DNA of 60,975 bases from Flavobacterium xanthum (GCF_900142695.1 NZ_FRBU01000023.1:1-60975), one strand, 5' to 3'; positions 1-8,079 are shown, counted from the first letter of the stretch. Notes: a model not told the origin generated them from the letters alone. Numbers and translations: made by a program.

Positions 1-46
1 CTCTTCTTGTTCTTGACATAATTCTGCTAATTTAAGGTTTTTAATC

Positions 47-640
47 CTATCTTAAATTCACACAAAAAGTTGTACGTTTTTTGGGGAGCAGCATATATTT
101 GCCATCTTTAAAGTTTTGAACTTCTAATAAATTCCCTTCTAAATCATATACATTTAGTGTTCCATTTCCATCTTTTAGAGTTCCTTTATCTAATTTCTTT
201 CCATTACCATCAAAACAATTAATTATATTCATTAGTTTTCCATCGGTGTATAATCTTTCAGTATAAATTCTTCCATTAGTGTGGTACCAATTCCATTGCC
301 CAATCAATTTTCCATTATCTAATTTTCCAATTCCTTCTTTATTTCCGTTTTCGTAGAAAAATTTCCACTCTCCGTCTTGTTTTCCATTATTAAATTTACC
401 GATCTGATGCAATTTGCCATTTTCGTGAAAAATTTCCCAAACACCTATTTCTGCTCCATTAAGATATTTCCCTTTTTGAAATATCGTTCCGTTTTTATGG
501 TAAAATTTCCATTTCCCATTTTTTAAATCACTTGATGTTCTCCCTATTTTTTTTAATTCGCCACTGTCATAAGTTTCTTTTGTCATTTTACAAGAAACTA
601 GTAATAAAGGCATAAGAATTACTATAATAATTTTTTTCAC
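47..640 (-). CDS. YwqK/MORN-repeat lipoprotein
   Basis: The 197-aa product starts at a GTG codon with a short lipoprotein signal (MKKIIIVILMPLLLVSC), so Cys17 is the likely lipidated residue. The mature part is four or five repeats of about 23 residues of the type G-x-W-x-F/Y-x-x-N-G-x(4)-G-x-Y/F-x-N-G-K. This is the MORN-like pattern of proteins that databases name YwqK-family antitoxin; that name does not by itself show toxin-antitoxin function. No toxin-like partner is visible, but the left side is cut by the window edge at base 1. Function is unknown; surface exposure or peptide binding is only a guess. The lipobox and the repeats are directly visible. Confidence 0.75.
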   Translation of the reverse strand: MKKIIIVILMPLLLVSCKMTKETYDSGELKKIGRTSSDLKNGKWKFYHKNGTIFQKGKYLNGAEIGVWEIFHENGKLHQIGKFNNGKQDGEWKFFYENGNKEGIGKLDNGKLIGQWNWYHTNGRIYTERLYTDGKLMNIINCFDGNGKKLDKGTLKDGNGTLNVYDLEGNLLEVQNFKDGKYMLLPKKRTTFCVNLR

Positions 641-851
641 TAATTAATTTTTAATTTTTCCACGTTTAATTTTATAATATTTGCCAACTTGTATTTAGGT
701 CTTACAAAACCAGACTTATCTATCTTAATTTGGGTGTATAAGTTTGACAAACGTCAGAGTTATTTGTTAAGCTAAAATATAAAAAAATCATTACAAAACA
801 CTATTCATTTTAAAACATAAAAAAAGCTTTTAATCTATTTTAAATAGAGAT
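641..851. other. AT-rich spacer without recognised feature
   Basis: No gene is visible here. Between 829 and 853 there is an imperfect palindrome of the type TTTAATCTATTT...AGATTAAA, immediately before the trpA relic. Otherwise I see nothing. Confidence 0.5.
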
Positions 852-960
852 TAAACGCCGGTTTACTTTTATGATAAAAATAATTTTATCGAATAGCTTT
901 TACTAACTCTGTAATATTTGTTATTGATTTGGCTATATTATTAGTTATCTTTATTCAACG
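852..960 (-). pseudogene. relic of a trpA 3' end
   Basis: Bases 852-910 match bases 3669-3727, the terminator-proximal arm and last codons of the intact trpA, with only about four differences in 59 positions. Read on the minus strand the relic ends ITELVKAIR-stop, against KIEEFVKAIR-stop in the real TrpA. Upstream of those codons the frame stays open for about a dozen more codons with little similarity and then meets a TGA. It is a duplicated gene end rather than a gene. It lies beyond the 3' end of the S9 peptidase, so peptidase plus spacer are bracketed by two copies of the trpA terminus. Confidence 0.75.
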
Positions 961-1000
961 AAAAATCCCTATCAAATTTATTTTGATAGGGACTTTTTTT
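961..1000 (-). terminator. terminator of S9 peptidase gene
   Basis: The arms 966-976 and 982-992 pair as an 11-bp stem (TCCCTATCAAA / TTTGATAGGGA) around a short loop. T-runs occur on both sides, so it can act in both directions; it lies about 55 bp past the peptidase stop codon. Confidence 0.85.
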
Positions 1001-1053
1001 AGGAATAAATGGTATGAATTTTAAACTGAGTTATAGGTAGTTGATTTTATAGT

Positions 1054-3213
1054 TTATTTCTTGTCGATTGTTCTTTCAAAAAACTCATACGTTCGTAGCA
1101 TTTGATCCATACGTTGACGATTATCACCAGCACGAGTAATTTCATGAGTGGCGCCGGGATGCACAACAAATTCTACAGGACGACCCAATACTTTTAGACT
1201 TCGAAAAAGCATTTCAGCTTGAACAAACCCAGTTCTTCGATCGTTACCTCCATGAAAAATAATAAACGGTGTTGTAATATTTTGTACATAATTTATTGGT
1301 GATTCACCGGCTAGAATCTCCTTAACTTTTGGTTCCCACGGATAGCCACCAAAATAATTGGGCACCAATCGCCACGCGTTTCCTTCTCCAAAAAAGGTAT
1401 TCAGATCATAAACACCTCGTTGCGCACATGCTGCTTTAAAGCGATTGTCATGACTTATAATCCATGCGGTCAAATAGCCCGCATAAGAACCACCCGTAAT
1501 GAGTAACTTAGACTGGTCTGCCCATCCTTCTTGAACCGTTTTATCTAATGCTGTTAGTACGTCACTAGCCGGTCCGGTGCCCCAATCATTGATATTTCCT
1601 CTCAAAAAATCCAATCCATATCCACCAGAACCTCTCGGATTACTGTAGACTACTCCATATCCTTTGCTACAAAAATATTGGTATTCGTGCCACATACTTT
1701 CCTCACCAGGACCCCACATGGCGGATGGTCCTCCGTGAATTTCTAGCAATAATGGGTATTTTTCTCCTTGTTTATAGTTAGATGGTTTCATAATCCAATA
1801 TTCCACGGTCATTCCTAATTCGTTTTGGAATGTTTTCTTTTCCGGGTAAGATAATTTTTTAGTAGCAACCCAATCATTAAAAGTGCTGATTTTTTTCTCG
1901 TTTTTGAAATTGGCATCAGCCAAATACAATTCAGATGGATTTGACACCTGAGTTTTTGAGTAAATAATCGTATTGTTTGCTATATCAAAACTAGATATTC
2001 CTGCATCAGTGCTAGAAAGTGTTTCTATTTTTTGCGTTAATGGGTTGACTCTGTGCAATACGTTGCCACCATTCATTTGAGCGGTAAAATACAAATATTT
2101 ATCATTCTTGCTCCAGGTAAGATTTGACTTGTTACGATCAAAAGGAATAGTAACAATATCTTTTTCAGTTCCATTTAGTGGCATTATCGATAGTGAAGGT
2201 ACTGATACAAATGAGGTGGTGCTGGAAAGAAAAGCCAACCATTTCCCAGAGGGCGATAGTGACGCGCTATTGTATCTTTTTCCGTCTTCTCCTAATAGCA
2301 TTTTGAAATTTTCTCCATTGGCATCCATTATAAAAAGCTCACTTTCTAAGGATCGGTCTTGGTTTTCTGTAGAATCTACATCTCCTGATAGAATTATTTG
2401 TTTTCCGTTTGGCGTATAATCAGCGTTGTTAAAATTATAAAAACCATTTGTTAGTAGTCGGGGAGTTGCATCTTTAGATACATTTATTTCAAAAAAGTGA
2501 TTGAAATTCATATCCGATGATACGTTTGATTCACTTTGAAAATTCAATTTATTAAGAACAATTGCTTTTTTATCGGTTGCATTTTTATCAAGATAGGCTC
2601 TAATTTGAGATAAACTTCCGTTTGGGTCTGGCTTTTCTTTATTGGTTACTAAATGCTCGTTTTTATCAAAACCAGGCTTTTCCATTTTCCATGTAGGAAT
2701 CGATTTTGCTGGGTTTAAAATAGAATCTTGCAGTAAATCGCGCAACGGGACACTAGATGAATATAGTATCTTTTTGCCATCTGGTGACCATTTTGGATTG
2801 CTTGCGCCATATTTATCTTTTGTTAATTGCATGGGTTCACCGCCTTCCATAGAAATGATAAATATTTGATTTTTGTCTTCTACAGAACGAGTAAAAGCCA
2901 TTTGCTTGCCGTCAGGGCTCCAGGTAGGTTTTGTAGCTCCATCTTTATGTGTGGTCAGTTGAACAGGCGTGGTTTTTCCTGAGATAGCCACTGTGAAAAT
3001 CTGAGAGCGGTACTTATAATCCAGCTTGTTATTTTCATCATTTTCAATTGTATTTACCGTAAAAGCAGCTCGTTTTCCGTCCTTAGTTAAGCTGATGTTT
3101 CCAACAGTTTTAATTTTTAACATATCAGTAAGGATAACATCCTCAGTTTTATTTTGAGCGATTGCAGCATGCAACTGTAATAAAAACAATAATGTAATTG
3201 ACAATTTTCTCAT
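1054..3213 (-). CDS. S9 family peptidase (DPP/acylaminoacyl type), secreted
   Basis: The 719-aa protein has an N-terminal signal peptide (LLFLLQLHAAIAQ). It is followed by TolB/WD40-like beta-propeller repeats (for example PTWSPDGKQMAFTR, NPKWSPDGKKILYSS) over roughly residues 40-440, then an alpha/beta-hydrolase domain. The nucleophile is Ser576 in GGSYAGYLTAW, followed by HGGNDRRTG with the acid and GATHEITR with the histidine. It probably cleaves peptides in the periplasm. It is a single-gene unit with its own terminator. It lies between a trpA-end relic and the intact trpA, so it seems to have been inserted downstream of the trp operon. Exact substrate specificity cannot be told. Confidence 0.92.
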   Translation of the reverse strand: MRKLSITLLFLLQLHAAIAQNKTEDVILTDMLKIKTVGNISLTKDGKRAAFTVNTIENDENNKLDYKYRSQIFTVAISGKTTPVQLTTHKDGATKPTWSPDGKQMAFTRSVEDKNQIFIISMEGGEPMQLTKDKYGASNPKWSPDGKKILYSSSVPLRDLLQDSILNPAKSIPTWKMEKPGFDKNEHLVTNKEKPDPNGSLSQIRAYLDKNATDKKAIVLNKLNFQSESNVSSDMNFNHFFEINVSKDATPRLLTNGFYNFNNADYTPNGKQIILSGDVDSTENQDRSLESELFIMDANGENFKMLLGEDGKRYNSASLSPSGKWLAFLSSTTSFVSVPSLSIMPLNGTEKDIVTIPFDRNKSNLTWSKNDKYLYFTAQMNGGNVLHRVNPLTQKIETLSSTDAGISSFDIANNTIIYSKTQVSNPSELYLADANFKNEKKISTFNDWVATKKLSYPEKKTFQNELGMTVEYWIMKPSNYKQGEKYPLLLEIHGGPSAMWGPGEESMWHEYQYFCSKGYGVVYSNPRGSGGYGLDFLRGNINDWGTGPASDVLTALDKTVQEGWADQSKLLITGGSYAGYLTAWIISHDNRFKAACAQRGVYDLNTFFGEGNAWRLVPNYFGGYPWEPKVKEILAGESPINYVQNITTPFIIFHGGNDRRTGFVQAEMLFRSLKVLGRPVEFVVHPGATHEITRAGDNRQRMDQMLRTYEFFERTIDKK

Positions 3214-3647
3214 AGTATTGATGTTTTATTTTGTTGTTATTCGGTAAAGTCAAAAACAAAACATTTCAATGAATTGGTTTGTTTTTTAATGGAATTTAGT
3301 AATCGTTAAATATAAAGTAAATTCTGTTAGCTCTAAGATTTTAAAATAATCAATATGCATTGCTAAAAGGAAAGATTAAGTAGTGCTGATTCACTAGTAG
3401 TAATTATTTATTTTGACCAGATATTTATTTATGAAATAACTTACTTAGTTTTTTGATGCTTTTTTAAAATGTCGCACCATTTATATGTAAGCGAAATAAA
3501 CCTTCGCCTACACCTAATTCTAGTTAGATTGTGGAAGGCTTGTTTCGCTTTATATTCCTTAAATATTTCACAACTTTCTTATAAATAAGCAGATAGCTTT
3601 TTTTGAAATAAGTAGGCAGATATAAAAAATATAAATTTAAAACAAAA
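3214..3647. other. intergenic region, 5' of peptidase and 3' of trp operon
   Basis: This stretch contains the imperfect hairpin at 3489-3550 (separate entry) and ends at the trp terminator. The remainder is AT-rich; I could not find a TAnnTTTG promoter with a proper TTG partner for the peptidase. Confidence 0.5.
3489..3550. repeat. 62-bp imperfect hairpin
   Basis: The ends AAGCGAAA...CCTTC and GAAGG-like...TTTCGCTT are imperfect inverted copies, and the centre CTAATTCTAGTTAG is itself palindromic. There is no T-run after it, so a terminator is unlikely. It could be an IS-end remnant or a small palindromic element. Confidence 0.5.
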
Positions 3648-3680
3648 AACCGGCGTTTAAAGGTACTTTAAACGCCGGTT
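3648..3680 (-). terminator. trp operon terminator
   Basis: A perfect 14-bp stem (AACCGGCGTTTAAA / TTTAAACGCCGGTT) with a 5-nt loop is followed on the minus strand by a T-rich tract. It lies 23 bp after the trpA stop codon. One arm is duplicated at 852-862. Confidence 0.9.
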
Positions 3681-3702
3681 TACTTTTATAATAAAAAAAA
3701 TT

Positions 3703-4464
3703 TTATCGAATCGCTTTTACGAACTCTTCAATTTTCCCTGTTCCGTTTTTGGTTAAATCCTGAATAAAAGCACTGCCTATAATCGCTCCTTTGGCAAATT
3801 GCGTGGCTTGCTCGAAGGTTTCTTTGTTGTTGATTCCAAAACCAATTACTTGAGGATTTTTCAGATTCATATCGGCAATGCGCTTGAAATAGTCTTCCTG
3901 TGCGCTGCCAAAACCCGTTTGTGATCCTGTCACACTCGCTGAACTCACCATATAAATGAATCCATCAGAAACACTGTCAATAAAGTGGATGCGTTCTACA
4001 GAAGTTTGTGGCGTAATTAAGAATATATTTTTCAAGCCGTATTTTTCAAAAGTAGCTCTGTATTCGTCCGCATACACATTAACGGGAAGGTCGGGTATGA
4101 TTAATCCGTCAATGCCAATAGCAGCGCATTCTTTGCAAAAATTATCAATTCCGTATTGTAACATTGGGTTGAAATAGCCCATAATAATTAGCGGAATAGC
4201 CACCGTTTTCCGAATGTCTTTTAGTTGGTCAAACAATACTTGAGTGGTCATTCCATTATGCAATGCTTGCGTAGAACTTTCCTGAATTGTTGGTCCATCG
4301 GCCAATGGATCGCTGAACGGCAATCCAATTTCTATCATGTCAACACCATTTTTTTCTAGGTCTTGAATGATTTGTACGGTGTCATTTAAGTTGGGATATC
4401 CTGCCGAAAAGTAGATGGAAAGTATTTTTTTGTCTTCTTGTAATTTCTGATTTATTCTGTTCAT
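3703..4464 (-). CDS. trpA: tryptophan synthase alpha chain
   Basis: The 253-aa TIM-barrel subunit splits indole-3-glycerol phosphate to indole and glyceraldehyde 3-phosphate; indole then passes to TrpB. Visible family motifs are the catalytic Glu in MIEIGLPFSDPLADGPTIQ, the catalytic Asp region GIDGLIIPDLPV, and the phosphate-binding GFGINN and GAIIGSAF. The length is normal for the family. It is the last gene of the trp operon. Unusually, it is separated from trpB by about 790 bp that hold a GGCT-like gene and two clusters of palindromic repeats. Confidence 0.97.
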   Translation of the reverse strand: MNRINQKLQEDKKILSIYFSAGYPNLNDTVQIIQDLEKNGVDMIEIGLPFSDPLADGPTIQESSTQALHNGMTTQVLFDQLKDIRKTVAIPLIIMGYFNPMLQYGIDNFCKECAAIGIDGLIIPDLPVNVYADEYRATFEKYGLKNIFLITPQTSVERIHFIDSVSDGFIYMVSSASVTGSQTGFGSAQEDYFKRIADMNLKNPQVIGFGINNKETFEQATQFAKGAIIGSAFIQDLTKNGTGKIEEFVKAIR

Positions 4465-4501
4465 TTTATATTCTGTATAATTTTTTTATCTTTTTAGATC
4501 C

Positions 4502-4685
4502 GCAAAGCGTTTGGCTTTGAGGATGCTTTTTGCAGTTTTCAGACTTTTTTTATTAATGCGGTCGGAGACCGTTAAAAACTTCCTCAAAGTCAGAGACTTT
4601 GCGGAGCAGAGGTTTCAAACTTTTTTTATTAATGCGGTCGGAGACCGTTTAAAACCTTCTCAAAGTCGGAGACTTTGCGGAGCGG
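4502..4685. repeat. tandem hairpin repeat array
   Basis: Two direct repeats of about 66 bp (4543-4608 and 4619-4684, period 76) each contain two hairpins. CGGTC-GGA-GACCG lies at 4559-4571 and 4635-4647; CAAAGTC-NGA-GACTTTG lies at 4585-4601 and 4661-4677. A related hairpin, CAAAGC-GTTTG-GCTTTG, precedes them at 4503-4519. The GGA trinucleotide loop is shared by different stems. The array fills the trpA-GGCT spacer. Confidence 0.85.
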
Positions 4686-4701
4686 TATCGTAAATCTTAA
4701 A

Positions 4702-5022
4702 TCAAATTGCCGCACTGTATGCCCAAGCTTTTTGGTTGGATTGCAATTGTACTTCAACACGCTTGTAATGCAATCCTTCATAAAGATCCGATTGATGCAG
4801 TTCCTTTGTGGTTATGGCATAAACCATTCCGTTGATTGTATCTTCAGGCTTGTGAGTTTCCGTAATAATGGGATAGTAGACTAACCCAAATTCTTCTTCA
4901 ATTTGAATGTTTTTTACAATATAACCAATTAGTGTTTCAGGAGTTCCCTCAAGAATCCGTCCAAATAGATCTGTTTGTATGTCCTCATTTTGAAGGCTGC
5001 CATAAGCGAATAATTTTTCCAT
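4702..5022 (-). CDS. gamma-glutamylcyclotransferase-fold protein
   Basis: The small protein (106 aa from the ATG at 5022) begins MEKLFAYGSL, the conserved YGSL signature of the GGCT/YtfP fold. It continues with the typical G-x-V/I-Y-A-I and YEG...Y-x-R-x-x-V segments (NGMVYAITTKEL, SDLYEGLHYKRVEVQL). A TTG at 5037 could add five residues but places extra sequence before the core strand, so I prefer the ATG. Members cyclise gamma-glutamyl peptides or have unknown roles; the glutamate of DLYEG is the candidate catalytic acid. It is embedded in the trp operon between trpB and trpA, with repeat clusters on both sides, and has no evident link to tryptophan synthesis. It is probably a late insertion that is co-transcribed. 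Confidence 0.8.
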   Translation of the reverse strand: MEKLFAYGSLQNEDIQTDLFGRILEGTPETLIGYIVKNIQIEEEFGLVYYPIITETHKPEDTINGMVYAITTKELHQSDLYEGLHYKRVEVQLQSNQKAWAYSAAI

Positions 5023-5070
5023 AGTTTCTATTTTCAAAATCTGAATTGAACTGCTTCGTATACTTTTTTT

Positions 5071-5183
5071 GCGTTAAGGAGTGTAGTGAAAATCCTTTTT
5101 TAGCTTGCTTTTTAGCAAGGTGAAAAAGATTGTAACGGAAAGCCTGACCTTGCAGTAACGCTAGTGAAAGCAAGGGAACGCCC
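5071..5183 (-). repeat. dispersed stem repeat, copy A
   Basis: Read on the minus strand it runs GGGCGTTCCC ... GTCAGGCTTTCCGTTACAAT, then CTTTTT, a small loop with its own stem, AAAAAGGATTTTC, and ACTACACTCCTTAACGC. The layout matches copies at 23975, 29956, 54187 and 59711. A 62-codon open frame across it is only the translated repeat. Confidence 0.8.
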
Positions 5184-5249
5184 TGAAATAAATTCAGGAT
5201 AAACCCTGAAATAAATTCAGGATAAACCCCGAAATAAATTCAGGATAAA
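5181..5249. repeat. three tandem 23-bp palindromic units
   Basis: Three head-to-tail copies (5181-5203, 5204-5226, 5227-5249) each contain CCTGAA-ATAAA-TTCAGG; the third has CCCCGAA instead of CCCTGAA. They abut copy A of the dispersed repeat and end 5 bp before the trpB stop codon. Confidence 0.9.
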
Positions 5250-5254
5250 TACAA

Positions 5255-6436
5255 TTATAATTTAAAATAATCAATATAGGTATTTAAATCTTTGTCGCCA
5301 CGACCGGAAAGGTTGATGACCACAATATCTTCTGGTTTGAACTTCATTTCATCCAGAACTGCAAAAGCATGGGCACTTTCGATGGCAGGAATCAATCCTT
5401 CCATTTGAGATAATTTGATACCCCAATCCATAGCTTGCGCATCGGTGATCGAGATAAATTTTGCTCTACCAGTAGCGAATAAATTAGCATGCATAGGTCC
5501 TACTCCTGGGTAATCGAGCCCTGCAGAAATGGAATATGGCTCTGTGATTTGGCCATCCGTAGTTTGCATCAATAAGGTTTTACTTCCATGAATAACTCCC
5601 ACTTTTCCTAAAGCGGAGGTAGCGGCACTTTCTCCAGAATCAACTCCTAAACCAGCTGCTTCCACAGCAATAATGGTCACGTCTTCATTGTCTAGAAAAT
5701 GATAATACGTTCCTGCGGCATTGCTTCCACCACCAACACAGGCGATTACGTAATCGGGATTTTCACGTCCTTCTTTTTCTAATAATTGTTCTTTAATTTC
5801 TTTCGAGATAACACTTTGAAAACGCGCTACCATATCTGGATAGGGATGTGGTCCTACGACAGATCCTATAATATAATAGGTGTCAACAGGATTATTGATC
5901 CAATCTCTGATGGCTTCATTTGTAGCATCTTTCAAGGTTTTTGAACCTGATTTGGCAGGACGAACTTCGGCACCTAACATTTTCATACGAGCCACATTTG
6001 GTGCCTGACGCTTAATGTCGACTTCGCCCATGTACACGATGCATTCCAAGCCCATCAAGGCACAAACGGTTGCGGTAGCCACTCCATGCTGGCCTGCACC
6101 AGTTTCGGCAATGATTCTGGTCTTGCCCAATCGTTTTGCAAGAATAATTTGTCCAATCGTGTTATTGATTTTATGTGCGCCCGTATGGCATAGATCTTCT
6201 CTTTTCAGATAGATTTTGGTGTTGTATTGTTCGGATAAACGCTTTGCAAAATACAGTGGCGTAGGGCGACCTACATACTCCTTAAGTAGGTCATCAAATT
6301 CAGCTTGAAATGCTGGTTCAGCTGTGATTTTTAAATAATTTTGGCGTAATTCTTCTACATTTGGATATAACATTTCAGGAATGAAAGCACCTCCAAATTC
6401 TCCATAATAGCCTTTTTCGTTGACGTTGTAACTCAT
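5255..6436 (-). CDS. trpB: tryptophan synthase beta chain
   Basis: The 393-aa PLP enzyme condenses indole with serine. Motifs present are [15 protein letters not shown] with the Schiff-base lysine, [17 protein letters not shown] with the catalytic Glu, the phosphate-binding [15 protein letters not shown], and a C-terminal [11 protein letters not shown]. It belongs to the ordinary TrpB1 type with normal length. It lies 20 bp after trpF in the operon. Downstream come the 23-bp repeats and the GGCT-like gene, not trpA as in most organisms. Confidence 0.98.
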   Translation of the reverse strand: MSYNVNEKGYYGEFGGAFIPEMLYPNVEELRQNYLKITAEPAFQAEFDDLLKEYVGRPTPLYFAKRLSEQYNTKIYLKREDLCHTGAHKINNTIGQIILAKRLGKTRIIAETGAGQHGVATATVCALMGLECIVYMGEVDIKRQAPNVARMKMLGAEVRPAKSGSKTLKDATNEAIRDWINNPVDTYYIIGSVVGPHPYPDMVARFQSVISKEIKEQLLEKEGRENPDYVIACVGGGSNAAGTYYHFLDNEDVTIIAVEAAGLGVDSGESAATSALGKVGVIHGSKTLLMQTTDGQITEPYSISAGLDYPGVGPMHANLFATGRAKFISITDAQAMDWGIKLSQMEGLIPAIESAHAFAVLDEMKFKPEDIVVINLSGRGDKDLNTYIDYFKL

Positions 6437-6456
6437 TTTGTTTTAAGTTTAAAAGT

Positions 6457-7164
6457 TTAAAGTTTCAAATTATGCTGAAACTTGCTCAATAAATTTTTGT
6501 CTTTTAATCCAGGCTCTGTTTCAAATTTACTATTTAAATCTAAAGCATGAATGGGTAATTGTGTTGCTAAAATTGCTGTTGTCAAATCGATTTCTTCTAA
6601 ACCGATGCCACCGCTTAGAAAAAAAGGTTTGGTCGATGGGTATTTTTTTAATACTGTCCAATCGAATGTCGAGCCGTTGCCACCAGGTAATTTTCCTTTA
6701 GTATCAAAAAGGAAATAATCACAAACCGCTTCAAAGGGTTGCAGTACTTCAAAATCAAAATCAGCAGCAACCGAAAATACTTTTATAATTTCAATATCAT
6801 TTCCTATTGCGCTCCTTAATTCAGTACAAAATGCCACTGATTCATGGCCGTGCAACTGAATGGCTTGTAAATCGTGGGTTTGCGCTTTCGCCAAAATAAC
6901 TGCGATACTTTCATTAACAAAAACACCTACTTTTTTAATCGATTTAGGTAAAGTTGGAATCACTCCGTCAAAATACCTAGCAGATTTATCCCAGAATATA
7001 AATCCCATATATTCCGGTAGGAGTGAGGCTACTTCGAGAATATTGTTAGGGTATTTCATTCCGCAGATTTTAGTCCCAAAGCCCCCTGACCCCTGGAGGG
7101 GGAACATTGGAGTGGAATTTGTTTGAAGATTACCACTATTTTTATTTTCTAAAAATGAATCCAT
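6457..7164 (-). CDS. trpF: phosphoribosylanthranilate isomerase with repeat-derived N-terminus
   Basis: The conserved TrpF core starts at residue 31 (TKICGMKYPNNI) with the catalytic Cys34; the catalytic Asp is in the FDTKGKLPGGNGSTFDW region, and FFLSGGIGLEEI follows. At 235 aa it is about 25-30 residues longer than usual, all at the N-terminus. That extension contains FPLQGSGGFG (residues 21-30), encoded by a palindrome (7082-7102). No start codon lies directly before TKICGM; the choices are the ATG at 7164 or an internal ATG (Met20), and both translate the repeat. It sits between trpC and trpB. Confidence 0.95.
   Translation of the reverse strand: MDSFLENKNSGNLQTNSTPMFPLQGSGGFGTKICGMKYPNNILEVASLLPEYMGFIFWDKSARYFDGVIPTLPKSIKKVGVFVNESIAVILAKAQTHDLQAIQLHGHESVAFCTELRSAIGNDIEIIKVFSVAADFDFEVLQPFEAVCDYFLFDTKGKLPGGNGSTFDWTVLKKYPSTKPFFLSGGIGLEEIDLTTAILATQLPIHALDLNSKFETEPGLKDKNLLSKFQHNLKL
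7082..7102. repeat. palindromic element inside trpF
   Basis: The sequence CCCCCTGACCCCTGGAGGGGG pairs outer CCCCCT with AGGGGG and is far more GC-rich than its surroundings. It is read in frame as FPLQGSGG in TrpF. A related motif, CCCTTTTGGGGG, occurs in the trpF-trpC spacer around 7196-7207. Confidence 0.75.
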
Positions 7165-7207
7165 TATTGACTAAAGTATTTATTTGTTGCTAATTCCCTT
7201 TTGGGGG

Positions 7208-7993
7208 TTAATGTGCTATTTGCTTAATAAATTCAGTTGCTGCTTGACCCGCATTATCCGTTTTCATGAAGTTTTCACCAATTAGAAATCCCTTAAATCC
7301 AAAAGGTTTCAATTCATTAATGGCTTCAATGGATGAAATTCCACTTTCTGAAATTTTCACAAAATCATCTGGAATTTGGTTGGCTAATTGCTTGCTGAAA
7401 TCTAAACTTACTTCGAATGTTTTCAGGTTTCTATTGTTTACCCCAATCATATCTAATGAGGGCATAATCGATTTTTCTAATTCTTCCTGATTGTGTACTT
7501 CAAGCAACACTTCAAGTCCTAATTTTTTTGCAAATTCGGATAAGGCTTTAATTTCCTCTCTTGTTAAAACTGCTGCGATTAGCAGAATTAAATCAGCTCC
7601 ATACGCTTTGGCTTCTAGGATTTGGTATTCATCTACAATAAATTCTTTTCGCAATAACGGAATATTTACTGTGGCTCGTGCCAAAAGTAAATCATCTAAC
7701 GAACCTCCAAAATATTTTCCATCCGTCAATACCGATATGCCACACGCACCAGCATTTTCGTATCCTTTTGTTACTTCTTCAACCGTAAAACTATAATTGA
7801 TTTCTGCTTTAGAAGGCGAACGACGTTTGTGTTCTGCAATAATTCCGGATGTGCTGTGTCGCAAATTAGTACTCAAAGAAATAGTCTTTTTTTCAAAGAA
7901 AACAGACGCTTCTAGTTGTGAAACTGGAATGATTGATTTCTTGAGAATTACTTCTCGTTTTTTGTCAACTATAATTTTATCTAGGATGTTCAT
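7208..7993 (-). CDS. trpC: indole-3-glycerol phosphate synthase
   Basis: The 261-aa TIM-barrel enzyme decarboxylates and cyclises CdRP to indole-3-glycerol phosphate. Motifs are GIIAEHKRRSPSKAEIN (catalytic Lys), VLTDGKYFGGSLDDLLLAR, PLLRKEFIVDEYQI, EVLLEVHNQEEL, IGVNNRNLKTFEV and KISESGI. It is a stand-alone TrpC, not fused to TrpF, as is usual in Bacteroidota. It lies in the trp operon, with a 17-bp perfect hairpin in the spacer before it. Confidence 0.97.
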   Translation of the reverse strand: MNILDKIIVDKKREVILKKSIIPVSQLEASVFFEKKTISLSTNLRHSTSGIIAEHKRRSPSKAEINYSFTVEEVTKGYENAGACGISVLTDGKYFGGSLDDLLLARATVNIPLLRKEFIVDEYQILEAKAYGADLILLIAAVLTREEIKALSEFAKKLGLEVLLEVHNQEELEKSIMPSLDMIGVNNRNLKTFEVSLDFSKQLANQIPDDFVKISESGISSIEAINELKPFGFKGFLIGENFMKTDNAGQAATEFIKQIAH

Positions 7994-8019
7994 TTAATTA
8001 TTTGTTTAAAGTTTTCTTT

Positions 8020-8066
8020 GTTTAAGGTTTAAAGTTTTTCCAAATCAACAACTTTAAACCTTAAAC
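8020..8066. repeat. perfect 17-bp inverted repeat, trpD-trpC spacer
   Basis: GTTTAAGGTTTAAAGTT (8020-8036) and its exact complement (8050-8066) flank a 13-nt loop. The motif GTTTAAGGTTTAA recurs in an inverted repeat at 42703-42758, so it is a dispersed element rather than a trp-specific signal. There is no strong T-run after it on the minus strand. Confidence 0.8.
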
Positions 8067-8079
8067 TTTAAACTATTTT

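Noticed and set aside
47..640. Toxin-antitoxin function for the YwqK-like lipoprotein
   Set aside because: The family name suggests it, but there is a lipoprotein signal and no toxin-like neighbour in the visible sequence.
4985..5173. 62-codon minus-strand frame (MLSLALLQGQAF...) beside the GGCT gene
   Set aside because: It is the translation of dispersed repeat copy A plus the start of the GGCT gene in another frame; no independent coding signal.
4502..5249. CRISPR array in the trpA-trpB region
   Set aside because: Repeats are palindromic, with only two or three units, no variable spacers of constant length and no cas genes.
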